Shown: positions 45,394 through 53,893 of the stretch, one piece after another
How the letters are laid out: each line of letters opens with the position of its first letter
Position numbering within the stretch: the stretch's first letter is position 1
NCBI GenBank assembly: GCA_018262715.1
Contig: JADFDS010000006.1
Span: 1-64,000 of the forward strand
Direction of reading: 5' to 3'
Origin: Bacteroidota bacterium
GTDB lineage: Bacteria; Bacteroidota; Bacteroidia; Bacteroidales; VadinHA17
DNA: 64,000 bases
Made by a program: the position numbers and the translations under genes
The notes under the pieces: generated by a model
Seen by the model: only the letters and a program-made list of their open reading frames with translations
What the model was told of the DNA's origin: nothing
Database searches by the model: none

Positions 45394-46202
45394 TTGCCTC
45401 ACTGCAAGTAAGGGAATCATGCATGACTGATCACCCCTGACCTGTGATTCTGTATCTGTGATGAGAGGTGTATAAAACACGAATGGGAACCATACTGTAC
45501 GTAATAGTTCCCATTCCGGCGAGTGACAGCCATGACCGTCATTGCCGCCATGCTACTGTTATTGCAGCCGGTTCATCTCTCTTACTCCTCCCTTTCCCGG
45601 TCTGTCGGGGTCTGCCGTTAAGCTGACTGCTGACCTGTTCCGGTATCTCTTCTGTTATCCGTAGTGGCCTTGCGGTTTTCCGGGCGCATACTGAGATGCG
45701 GAGTCATGAACCCTTGAAGCACGACACCCCCCGAAAGGGCAGCTGCTGTCATGCCCGGATCATCTCCATCCTATCCTCGCCGGTTCGGTTGGCATGATGA
45801 CCCTCTCTCTGAACGGACACATCTGCTGCTTTATTAGCTTTCAGCCTTGCATCTGTGTTGCTTTCCTCTCGCGGCTGTTACACCGTCTGATGATTGCTCC
45901 GTCAGGCCGCCAGGATGGGAAGGCTTCTCAGCCTGCACCCGTGACGGACGCTTCTGAACCGTAGTTCGTCAGCGTGAGACTCTGAAGTCTGATGTTAATT
46001 CAGAGTGATAATTAAACCAATCCAAAGAACCTTCATGCTTCAAAGCGACTCTTTATCGCTCACATGGTAGAACAAATATAACCCGATATCCCGTAACGGT
46101 CAAGTTTTTCAGGGCAATAATACGACGAAGAAAGTAACATAAAATAAACAGGTTTATCAACAATGATAAATGGCTGTATCATAAGATTTTAATTTAAAAA
46201 GA
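45394..46202. other. Gene-free 0.8 kb block; possible decayed ORF-less group II intron or structured RNA
   Basis: No open frame over 60 codons. 45481-46063 is GC-rich, unlike the AT-rich spacers elsewhere. Read on the minus strand it begins GTGAGCG at 46063, followed by a small hairpin (AGCGA/TCGCT, 46044-46060), and contains many short complementary segments plus a GGGAAAGGGAGGAGTAAGAG stretch before a short ATG frame. This resembles the start and domain I-III style of bacterial group II introns, but no domain V or reverse transcriptase is present. The left edge carries a perfect 10-bp inverted repeat (45481-45516). 46064-46202 is AT-rich. Confidence 0.3.
45481..45516. repeat. Perfect 10-bp inverted repeat with 16-nt loop
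   Basis: GAATGGGAAC (45481-45490) and GTTCCCATTC (45507-45516) flank a 16-bp spacer. No T-run follows on either strand, so it is not a standard terminator. It lies at the left edge of the gene-free block. Confidence 0.7.
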
Positions 46203-46234
46203 ACGAGGTTATCAACAGCTGTTGATAACCTCGT
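46153..46234. terminator. Two palindromes with TTATCAACA boxes; the right one ends the DUF4139 gene
   Basis: 46203-46234 is a perfect 32-bp palindrome; on the minus strand it is followed by a T-rich run (46195-46202) and so should terminate the gene ending at 46260. It holds TTATCAACA and its complement. A second palindrome, TTTATCA-ACAA-TGATAAA (46153-46170), holds a third copy. The box is one base away from the DnaA box TTATCCACA. Confidence 0.65.
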
Positions 46235-46259
46235 CTGTCAGTCGTTTGACAACTATCTG

Positions 46260-47867
46260 TTATTCAAGTATAACTTTCTTGTTCTTCGGGTACTTCACGC
46301 TGTAGGTAAAGACAATTTCTTTGGTTTCGCGGGGTGCAACCGGGAGGTCCCAGGTAACCTCGCCCGTGGCGCTGTGCTGTTTGCCGCCGCTGAGCTCAAC
46401 GGCTTCAACGGTGATGTCGCTGTTTTGGGGCAGAGGCAGCTGGTCACGCAGTCTCACTGTCACAGCCTTGCTCTTGTTGTTTCTGACGGATATCAGGAAC
46501 GATAGGGTCTCAACCCTGTTGGCACCGATCATTTTCTGCGAGGTGAAATCGGTGCGGCGGTCTCGCTTCACTGTAATGCTGTTGTCAGCACCGAGTGACA
46601 CCGGCAGGGTATCAGTCAGCTCCGCGGTGTTGATGTATCCCTTGCCGGTGAAGGTGTTGCTGAAGTAAATGTTTGACTCACCCGGCAGGAGGTTGTATTT
46701 ATCCCATTCAGTGATGTACCCCATCAGGTATGCCGAAGAGGCAATCTTGGGCGTTGCGGCATAGCTGTAGGTGGCAGGCACGGTGAGTCTCTGCAGCTCT
46801 ACTGTCTCCTGCTTGCCGCCTGATGCAATGGTCTTGGGCACATTTATATCGAAACTGAAGCTGATGTTTGACTCTGTTACTGTAACAGGCATCGGGGCGC
46901 TTGCCTCCAGATCCATCATCACGGCATCCTCTGCCTTGGCCTGGCGGGCCGGTCTGCCCTTTGTCCCGTAACCGACGACAACCATTTCATTGAGGGCGTA
47001 TTCCTGGTAGAAGTCAATGAACCATGGGTCAAGGACGGGCAGATACCCTGCTGTCATCGGTGCGGCGTTGGAGAGGCTTACTTTCACGTCCTTCCACTCC
47101 ACTCCGCTGTTCTGCCAGATATTTGCCTTATAGATGATTATGGCCGGATCGGTGATGTCATCAACCCTGATATCATATGCCGGCTGCCATCCTGCATTCA
47201 TAACCACATAAGATATATTAAGCCTGCCTGTTACGGGCTTGCTGCCGGAAAGGGTCATGACAATCTCGCCGGTTGGCATCTTCGAGCGGTCGATGGTGCC
47301 GGCAAGCTGCTGGTCAAGCTTTTCCTTTTCCTCCCTGTATTCCTTCAAAATCCTGTTTTTTTTGAGAATGGCAGTTTTTACACTCTCCATGCCGGTGCCA
47401 TAGATATCCATCAGGGCCTTCAGCTGGTCAGGCGTTATGGCCGACTTCTGGCTTACAACGTCATAGTTGGCCTTGAGGAATCGCTCCTTCTCCAGCAGCA
47501 CCTCCGTGGCGGTTTCCTCATCCTCGATCCTGATCTGCAGGGCCTTTATCTTGTCGCGCAGAGTGCTGATCTCATCTGACTCTGCAGGATTCTCAAGGTA
47601 ATTGTTGCGGTGAGTCACACCCATTATCATGAAATCGCCCTCACCTCTCACCTGGATGCTGTTGGGATCTATATATGGCGAAAGACCTCCGGCAACGTAC
47701 TCCCATGTACCGGGCTGAAGCGTGACGGCTGCATCACCGGAGAGCTGGGCACCGCGACTGAAAACCGTAACATGACTTACAGGTACCTGTATATACTTTT
47801 CCTGCCCCTCAAGAGTGGAAGAAGAAAGCACTATTGCAAAAAACGCAACGAAGAGATATTTTTTCAT
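46260..47867 (-). CDS. DUF4139/DUF4140 (mucoidy inhibitor MuiA-like) protein
   Basis: 535 residues from ATG 47867, which gives a signal peptide. The N-terminal DUF4140 domain (about 25-125) starts IPVSHVTVFSRGAQLSG; a coiled coil (about 95-190) follows, then DUF4139 (about 205-535) with NISYVVMNAGWQPAYDIRV and SNAAPMTAGYLPVLDPW. Residues about 315-322 read MVVVGYGT, the signature normally found in SusC-type TonB receptors, embedded here in a linker. Function unknown; members are exported and predicted to be beta-rich. It lies downstream of the ECF sigma gene but beyond its own terminator. Confidence 0.8.
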   Translation of the reverse strand: MKKYLFVAFFAIVLSSSTLEGQEKYIQVPVSHVTVFSRGAQLSGDAAVTLQPGTWEYVAGGLSPYIDPNSIQVRGEGDFMIMGVTHRNNYLENPAESDEISTLRDKIKALQIRIEDEETATEVLLEKERFLKANYDVVSQKSAITPDQLKALMDIYGTGMESVKTAILKKNRILKEYREEKEKLDQQLAGTIDRSKMPTGEIVMTLSGSKPVTGRLNISYVVMNAGWQPAYDIRVDDITDPAIIIYKANIWQNSGVEWKDVKVSLSNAAPMTAGYLPVLDPWFIDFYQEYALNEMVVVGYGTKGRPARQAKAEDAVMMDLEASAPMPVTVTESNISFSFDINVPKTIASGGKQETVELQRLTVPATYSYAATPKIASSAYLMGYITEWDKYNLLPGESNIYFSNTFTGKGYINTAELTDTLPVSLGADNSITVKRDRRTDFTSQKMIGANRVETLSFLISVRNNKSKAVTVRLRDQLPLPQNSDITVEAVELSGGKQHSATGEVTWDLPVAPRETKEIVFTYSVKYPKNKKVILE

Positions 47868-47932
47868 GCTGTCGAATTTTTTATAAAGGTATTGAAAAAG
47901 AGATTTATGATCAAGGACGACAAAAACCCTGC

Positions 47933-47970
47933 CGTAAAAAAAACTGCCGGACGATTGCAATCCGGCAGTT
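47933..47970 (-). terminator. Intrinsic terminator after the sigma factor gene
   Basis: Ten-bp perfect stem AACTGCCGGA/TCCGGCAGTT with a 9-nt loop and, on the minus strand, a T7 tail, 22 bp after the sigma gene stop codon. Confidence 0.85.
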
Positions 47971-47991
47971 CATCTTCACCATCTGTTTAAC

Positions 47992-48498
47992 CTAACCATT
48001 GTAATCTTTAAGAACACTCATGAGTTTCTGTCGTGCGAAGAAAATCCGGCTTTTGACCGTGCCGAGCTTCAGGTTGAGATTCTCAGCTATCTCCTCGTAT
48101 TTGAAACCGTCAACATGCATGCGGAAGGGGAGACGGTAATCCTCATGAAGCTCTTCAATAGCCTTCTCAATCTCATTACCTGCATATGACGACTCGGGAG
48201 AAATGCTTCCCTTGTCGGAGGGCAGATTGAGGTAGTAAAGCTCCTGCGTGCCGTCCATCATCGTGTTTTCCCTCATCTTGCGGCGGTAATTGTTGATGAA
48301 GGTGTTTTTCATTATTGTGAAGACCCAGGCTTTGAGGTTCGTGGCATCCACGAATTTATCCTGGTTCTGTATTGCCTTGAGAAAAGTATCCTGAACGAGA
48401 TCAAGGGCATTATCACGGTCGAGGGTCAGACTGAGGGCGTACTTCTGAAGATTGCCCTTCAGATCTATTATGCTTGATGTGAATTCCTGTGCAGTCAT
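47992..48498 (-). CDS. RNA polymerase sigma factor, ECF type
   Basis: 168 residues from the ATG at 48498. Region 2 has DNALDLVQDTFLKAIQN and AWVFTIMKNTFINNYRRK; region 4 has LPFRMHVDGFKYEEIAENL and LGTVKSRIFFARQKL. It directs core polymerase to stress or envelope promoters. No anti-sigma gene is adjacent and it is flanked by its own promoter and terminator, so it is a stand-alone unit of the kind common in Bacteroidota with unknown signal. Confidence 0.93.
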   Translation of the reverse strand: MTAQEFTSSIIDLKGNLQKYALSLTLDRDNALDLVQDTFLKAIQNQDKFVDATNLKAWVFTIMKNTFINNYRRKMRENTMMDGTQELYYLNLPSDKGSISPESSYAGNEIEKAIEELHEDYRLPFRMHVDGFKYEEIAENLNLKLGTVKSRIFFARQKLMSVLKDYNG

Positions 48499-48524
48499 CT
48501 CTCTGATTTTTTTGTTTGTTGACA

Positions 48525-48532
48525 CAAAGTTA
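48525..48532 (-). promoter_or_regulatory. Candidate -7 promoter element of the ECF sigma gene
   Basis: On the minus strand TAACTTTG matches TAnnTTTG, 26 bp upstream of the ATG at 48498. It suggests housekeeping transcription of the sigma gene. Confidence 0.55.
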
Positions 48533-48857
48533 AACACTGAAAATCGGATATCCAAATCTGAATATCTTAAATTATAGTTAAAGCAGCTTGTGGTCACCTG
48601 TTTTCTAAACTCCAATTCAAACAAAATCAGGAATATAAATGTGTGATGTCTAAATTAAGATAATAAGGTATTTTTTTAATTTCAACCTGTCCGGGACAGG
48701 GCGAGAGGAGTGGGGGCAAGTGGTTAATATGGCATAAAAAGCACATTAACAGCACGATACGTATTGAAATGAATATGATGACTTTGTTCAATCATCCTCT
48801 GCGCGTGAGCCCCTTCCGCTCTTTCCCGGTTTTGATTATCTTTACAAAAAAGTGGCT
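48533..48857. other. Intergenic region between divergent sigma factor and lipase genes
   Basis: It contains an AT-rich left part, a short inverted repeat CCTGTC/GACAGG near 48690, and TATCTTTA at 48837-48844, one base off a -7 box, 14 bp before the lipase ATG. No gene or RNA was recognised. Confidence 0.5.
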
Positions 48858-49670
48858 ATGGAATTGAGAAATTTACCCTCTGGAAAGACTGCTTTTTACC
48901 GGTTTGAGGCTGCAGGAGAGCCCCGGTCGGTCATTCTGCTTATCCATGGATTGGGAGAGCATACAGGCAGGTATAAGGCATGGGTTGAGCGGTTCAATGA
49001 GAGGGGGGTGACTCTTCTGGCGTTTGACCTGCCGGGCCACGGGCATACACCCGGCCGGTGGGGTGTGATACCATCGCCTGAGAAGGTTTATGATACGATT
49101 GACAGTATACTCAGTGAGGCTGCCCTGAACTTCCCGGGCGTGCCGCTTTTCATTTATGGCCACAGCCTTGGAGGGGGCATAGTGCTCAACTATCTCATCC
49201 GCAGAAAGCCGTCAGTGACCGGTGCAATTGTAACATCACCCTGGGTTATCCTTGCTGAAACGTTGCCGCCGCTGAAGGTTTTTCTTGCGAAGGCAGCCGG
49301 TACACTGATGCCGGGCATGACCCAGTCATCAGGGCTGAAGACTGAATACCTCTCGCGTGATCCGGAGGTTGTAAAGGCTTACCGTAGTGATCCGCTGGTG
49401 CACGGTCAGATCTCTGCCGGGCTTTATCTATGGATGTCATCAGCCGCTGAAGAGACACTTGCCCGTGCGCAGGAGATCACCGTCCCGCTGCTGCTGGCAC
49501 ACGGACGCAATGACCTGATCACCTCACCGTCAGGGTCAGTACAGGTGGCAGGCTCGGCTCCCCGGGCTACCCTGAAGCTGTGGGACGAAGGCTACCATGA
49601 GCTGCACAATGATCCGCTGAAGCAGGAGCACTTCGATTTCATCACGGAGTGGATGGATACATTAATCTAA
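48858..49670 (+). CDS. Alpha/beta hydrolase, monoacylglycerol lipase-like
   Basis: 270 residues from the ATG at 48858. Serine aminopeptidase S33/hydrolase_4 family: oxyanion region LLIHGLGEHTGRY, nucleophile elbow YGHSLGGG, acid in AHGRNDLITS and His in YHELHND. No signal peptide, so cytoplasmic. Probably a lysophospholipase or monoglyceride lipase. It is followed after 13 bp by a GSCFA gene, so the two may be co-transcribed. Confidence 0.88.
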   Translation: MELRNLPSGKTAFYRFEAAGEPRSVILLIHGLGEHTGRYKAWVERFNERGVTLLAFDLPGHGHTPGRWGVIPSPEKVYDTIDSILSEAALNFPGVPLFIYGHSLGGGIVLNYLIRRKPSVTGAIVTSPWVILAETLPPLKVFLAKAAGTLMPGMTQSSGLKTEYLSRDPEVVKAYRSDPLVHGQISAGLYLWMSSAAEETLARAQEITVPLLLAHGRNDLITSPSGSVQVAGSAPRATLKLWDEGYHELHNDPLKQEHFDFITEWMDTLI

Positions 49671-49683
49671 TTCTTTTCCGGTT

Positions 49684-50661
49684 ATGGACCTTATTACCGG
49701 CGTGCAGATGCCTGCCGCAGCTTCAGAGATCAGTTATGACACTCCGGTGATGTTCCTTGGCTCATGCTTTGCCAACGAGATTGGCTACCGGATGGCAGCC
49801 GGCAAGCTTCCGGTGATGACCAATCCCCACGGCACTCTCTTCAATCCTTTTTCAGTGGCCGGAGCTGTTGACAGGTTCATCGCCGGGCACACTTACACCG
49901 ACAAGGACATTTACCTTCACAAGAACAGGTACATGAGCCTTGATCATCACACCGCGTTCTCATCATATGAGCGTGATGTACTGATTGAAAGGCTGAACGA
50001 GGTGAGCCTCTCTGCTTCTGCATTCACAAGGAAGGCTTCGTTCCTTTTTGTCACATTTGGCACATCCTATATATATACACTCAGGGAAAGCGGAGCCATT
50101 GTAGCCAACTGCCACAAGCTCCCTTCCTCGCTGTTCATCCGCAGGCAGGCCTCATGGTCCGAAATTGCCACCCGCTGGAAGGAAACACTCGACCGCCTGG
50201 CTGAGGCCAGTCCCTCACTGAAGGTATGGTTCACCGTCAGTCCTGTCCGCCACCTGAGCGACGGCGCTCATTCCAACCAGCTGAGCAAGGCTCAGCTTCT
50301 GCTGGCAACAGAGGAACTGCTCTCTCATCCTTCCGTTGAAGGTTACTTCCCGGCCTACGAGATATTCATGGATGAACTCCGCGATTACCGTTATTATACC
50401 TCAGACATGGTTCATCCCTCCGAGACGGGGATCGACTACATATGGGAAAAATTCAGCAGTATATTTATCTCAGCCCATACCATGAGACTCTGGAGCGAGG
50501 CGGCCAGGATCACGCGGGCCATGGCACACCGGATCTCGGGCGGAAAGCGTGAAACTGCTCCCTTCGCCAACGCCATGCTTGAAAAAATCAATGACCTTAA
50601 AAACCGGGCCCCGTTTCTCAGCCTTGACCGGGAGGAAGATTACTTCAAAAAACTTTTGTAG
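49684..50661 (+). CDS. GSCFA domain protein
   Basis: 325 residues. The family name motif is present as FLGSCFANEIG near residue 25, with NPHGTLFNPFS following; VTFGTSYIYT and TVSPVRHLSDGAHSNQLSK are further family blocks, and DMVHPSETGIDYIW carries the C-terminal Asp-His. The Ser and Asp-His arrangement resembles SGNH/GDSL esterases, so an acyl-ester hydrolase role is likely but the substrate is unknown. Confidence 0.9.
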   Translation: MDLITGVQMPAAASEISYDTPVMFLGSCFANEIGYRMAAGKLPVMTNPHGTLFNPFSVAGAVDRFIAGHTYTDKDIYLHKNRYMSLDHHTAFSSYERDVLIERLNEVSLSASAFTRKASFLFVTFGTSYIYTLRESGAIVANCHKLPSSLFIRRQASWSEIATRWKETLDRLAEASPSLKVWFTVSPVRHLSDGAHSNQLSKAQLLLATEELLSHPSVEGYFPAYEIFMDELRDYRYYTSDMVHPSETGIDYIWEKFSSIFISAHTMRLWSEAARITRAMAHRISGGKRETAPFANAMLEKINDLKNRAPFLSLDREEDYFKKLL

Positions 50662-50730
50662 ATAAAAAATCATAAATAATTAAACAAAATCACTATCCGG
50701 TTGTTTTTGTTTCATGAAATCTTAACAGAG

Positions 50731-53121
50731 ATGAAACGTCATACCTTATTATTTGTGTTTATGGCCCTGGTTTATTCAGGGATTTACGGCCAGGCAGGCG
50801 GAGGCTCGATCCGCGGCCAGGTGGTTGATGCTGCCACGAATGAACCGGTACCTTTTGCCAGCGTCGTTATCTGGAACACCACAACGGGTGCAATGACGGA
50901 TTTCGACGGCAACTTCACATTCACCGGGGTGAAGCCCGGTTTTGTGGAACTGAGGATCTCTTCCGTTGGATACAAACCTTATGTTACAGACGGCGTTATG
51001 GTAACCAACAACAACGAAGTAAACCTGGTTATCAAGCTTGAATCCACGATCGTTGAGGTGGGTGAGATCATTGTCAAGCCCTCACCATTCCGAAAATCGG
51101 TCGAGAGCCCCATCTCGGCAAGGATCATAGGGATTCAGGAGATAGAGCTCAATCCGGGAGGCAACCGTGACATTTCACGTGTAATCCAGTCATTCCCCGG
51201 CGTAGCCTCCACACCTGCATTCAGGAATGACGTGATTGTCAGGGGAGGCGGGCCCAATGAGAACAGGTTTTTCATTGACAACGTCGAGATACCCTATCTT
51301 AATCATTTTTCCACCCAGGGCTCTTCCGGTGGGCCCACAGGCATTATCAACGTTGATTTTGTCAGGTCGGTTGATTTCCTTTCCGGGGCATTCCCGGCTT
51401 CGCGCGGTAACGCACTGAGTTCAGTGATGGACTTCACGATGATTGAAGGCAACCGCGAAAAGAGATCACTGAGGGCAACAGTCGGTGCATCTGACCTGGG
51501 TCTCACCTTCAACGGCCCGGTTGGCGAAAACAGCTCGCTGATAGTTTCAGCCCGGAGATCATACCTGCAGTTCCTGTTCGGCGCTATCGGGCTGCCTTTC
51601 CTGCCCACCTATACCGATTTTCAGTTCAAATACAAGGTGAAGTTCGACCAGAAGAATGAACTGACAGTGCTTGGCATCGGGGCAAAGGACGACTTCAGTC
51701 TTAACCTTGAAGCCAATGAGACTGAATACCAGCGCTACATTCTGGGTTACATTCCCACCCAGGAACAGTACAGCTATACCGTTGGCGCCGTTTACAGGCA
51801 TTTCCGTTCAAACGGCTCCGATATGCTGGTGCTGAGCCGAAACTATCTGAACAACACTCAATACAAATATTTAAACAATGATGATTCCAATCCTGCCAAT
51901 AAAACCTATGACTACCAGAGTGGGGAAGGCGATATCCGGCTGAGGTATGAGCGTACGGTGATCTGGCCGGGCTCATTGAGGCTGAGTTACGGGGCCGGCA
52001 CCGAGATGTCAAGGTACCGCAACGACACCTACAGGCAGTTTTTTGCCGGCGACGGGCTGCAGACGGAGCTTTACAACTCCAACCTGGTTTTCTTCAAGTA
52101 CGCCGCTTTCGGGCAGCTGAGCCGTTCGTTCATTGATGAGAGACTGAAGCTGTCGCTGGGCCTGCGTACAGACGCCAACACATTTTCATCACTGATGGCC
52201 AATCCCCTGACCCAGGTTTCACCGCGCCTGTCGGCGACATATGCCCTTACAGGCGAGCTGAACCTCAATTTCAATGTGGGCCGCTATTACCAGCTGCCGT
52301 CATATACTTCACTCGGTCTGCTCGATAATGACGGCAACATCGTCAACAAAGACCTGAAATATATTGCCGCTGATCATATTGTGGGCGGTGTTGAACTGGT
52401 ACCGGATGAGAGGCTGCAGTTCACACTTGAGGGTTTCTATAAGAATTATTCAAGGTATCCGTTCTCTGTGTCCGACCAGGTTCCGCTGTCAACCAAGAGC
52501 GCCGGTTACGGCGTCTTCGGCAATGAGCCTCTTACTTCAACAGCCGTGGGCAGGGCATACGGTCTTGAGCTGATGGGACGGGCGAGGGATCTTGAGGGAC
52601 TCAATATGGTCTTTTCATACACCTTCGTTCGCAGCGAGTTTGAAGGAACTGACGGGCAGTACATACCAACTGCCTGGGACAACCGGCATCTTATAAGCGT
52701 GACTGCCACGAAGAGCATCGGCAAGAGCTGGAACGCCGGTTTCAGGTGGCGGTATGTTGGAGGGGCACCCTTTACACCCTTCGACACTGACAAGTCCTCA
52801 TACATTGACGCCTGGAAAGTGTCAGGTCAGGGCTATCTTGATTACAGCCGTTTCAACACCGAACGGCTGAAGGGATTTCACCAGCTCGACCTGCGCATAG
52901 ACAAGCAGTTTTATTTCGACAGGTGGTCGCTGATGCTGTATGTAGATGTGCAGAATGTTTACAACTTCAAGGCTGACCAGCCTGACATACTCGTTCTGCA
53001 GACCGATCCGGCAGGATCACCGATTGTCAATCCCGTTGACCCGGAGCGCTACCTGCTGAAATATATTGACTCTGAGGCAGGAACAGTACTTCCCACTATC
53101 GGGATTATTATTGAAATCTAA
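50731..53121 (+). CDS. TonB-dependent outer-membrane receptor
   Basis: 796 residues from the ATG at 50731, signal peptide to about 22. A CarboxypepD_reg-like domain (about 26-110; GQVVDAATNEPVPFASV, DFDGNFTF), a plug domain (about 130-235; VIVRGGGPNENRFFIDNVEIPYL) and a beta barrel to the C-terminus. It lacks the long insertions and signature of SusC proteins and has no SusD partner, so it probably imports a small chelate or cofactor rather than glycan (inference). It is followed after 13 bp by a lipoprotein gene. Confidence 0.9.
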   Translation: MKRHTLLFVFMALVYSGIYGQAGGGSIRGQVVDAATNEPVPFASVVIWNTTTGAMTDFDGNFTFTGVKPGFVELRISSVGYKPYVTDGVMVTNNNEVNLVIKLESTIVEVGEIIVKPSPFRKSVESPISARIIGIQEIELNPGGNRDISRVIQSFPGVASTPAFRNDVIVRGGGPNENRFFIDNVEIPYLNHFSTQGSSGGPTGIINVDFVRSVDFLSGAFPASRGNALSSVMDFTMIEGNREKRSLRATVGASDLGLTFNGPVGENSSLIVSARRSYLQFLFGAIGLPFLPTYTDFQFKYKVKFDQKNELTVLGIGAKDDFSLNLEANETEYQRYILGYIPTQEQYSYTVGAVYRHFRSNGSDMLVLSRNYLNNTQYKYLNNDDSNPANKTYDYQSGEGDIRLRYERTVIWPGSLRLSYGAGTEMSRYRNDTYRQFFAGDGLQTELYNSNLVFFKYAAFGQLSRSFIDERLKLSLGLRTDANTFSSLMANPLTQVSPRLSATYALTGELNLNFNVGRYYQLPSYTSLGLLDNDGNIVNKDLKYIAADHIVGGVELVPDERLQFTLEGFYKNYSRYPFSVSDQVPLSTKSAGYGVFGNEPLTSTAVGRAYGLELMGRARDLEGLNMVFSYTFVRSEFEGTDGQYIPTAWDNRHLISVTATKSIGKSWNAGFRWRYVGGAPFTPFDTDKSSYIDAWKVSGQGYLDYSRFNTERLKGFHQLDLRIDKQFYFDRWSLMLYVDVQNVYNFKADQPDILVLQTDPAGSPIVNPVDPERYLLKYIDSEAGTVLPTIGIIIEI

Positions 53122-53134
53122 AAAACTGGAAGAG

Positions 53135-53878
53135 ATGAAATACTTTATAATTCTATTTGCAGCACTATTAGCATCATGTTCATCAAAGCCTTCTGCCACC
53201 AACCTGTTACAGAGGCAGACGATGACTGATGTCGTTACCAACACCTCAGGCCGGGGCGAGGAGATTGAAGTAACGTTTTACGGCGGCCCCTCGCTTTATT
53301 ACCCGCTCATGGCTGTCTGGATTGAAGACGAAAATGGCAGCTACATCCAGACTCTGTTTGTCCCGAAGGCTATCGCCACAGGTGTTTTCAAGTACGGATC
53401 CAATGCCAGTGGCAAATGGGTTGAGGCGGCAAAGCGTGCACCACAGACGCTTCCCTACTGGTCGCACAAGCGTGGTATAAGGTCAGCTGACGGGCTCTTC
53501 ATGCCCGATCAGTCCAGCCCGGTGGCTGATGCATACAGTGGTGCGACGCCCACCACCAGTTTCGTGCTGAAAACCCGGGCAGACAATCCTCTGCCGGCCC
53601 GCTTCAGGGTTATGTTCGAGGTAAATCAGAACTGGGACTGGAATGAGTACTGGACAAATGACAGGTTTCCCGGAGATAAGAACTACCTTTTTAACGCCCA
53701 GCCTGCCGTGGTCTATGAGGGTACTGTTGATATGTCACTGCTGAAGGACAGGTATCTTCTCAGGCCGGTCGGCCACAGTCATCCCACAGGTGCTACGGGT
53801 GAGCTCTTCAGTGACCTTGGCACGATAACAACCGCGCTTCAGATTGCTGACTCGGTTGTTGTAAGAATAAAGAAGTAA
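53135..53878 (+). CDS. Periplasmic lipoprotein, possibly DUF2271 family
   Basis: 247 residues from the ATG at 53135; lipoprotein signal LLASCS. A segment YPLMAVWIEDENGSYIQTLFVPK and later PYWSHKRG resemble the DUF2271 family, whose members often sit with PepSY and flavin-linked metal-uptake genes. NQNWDWNEYWTNDRFPGDK is a second conserved-looking block. Coupled to the TonB receptor gene, it may help handle the same substrate. Function unknown. Confidence 0.65.
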   Translation: MKYFIILFAALLASCSSKPSATNLLQRQTMTDVVTNTSGRGEEIEVTFYGGPSLYYPLMAVWIEDENGSYIQTLFVPKAIATGVFKYGSNASGKWVEAAKRAPQTLPYWSHKRGIRSADGLFMPDQSSPVADAYSGATPTTSFVLKTRADNPLPARFRVMFEVNQNWDWNEYWTNDRFPGDKNYLFNAQPAVVYEGTVDMSLLKDRYLLRPVGHSHPTGATGELFSDLGTITTALQIADSVVVRIKK

Positions 53879-53893
53879 GAAATAAAATCAGAA

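Noticed and set aside
45394..46202. RNase P RNA, tmRNA or 6S RNA in the gene-free block
   Set aside because: No RNase P core motif (GAGGAAAGTCC), no tmRNA ends with CCA, and no long 6S-like duplex were seen on either strand.
46064..46234. Chromosomal replication origin
   Set aside because: Boxes are imperfect, dnaA is absent, and transcription on both sides converges rather than diverges; kept only as a low-level finding.
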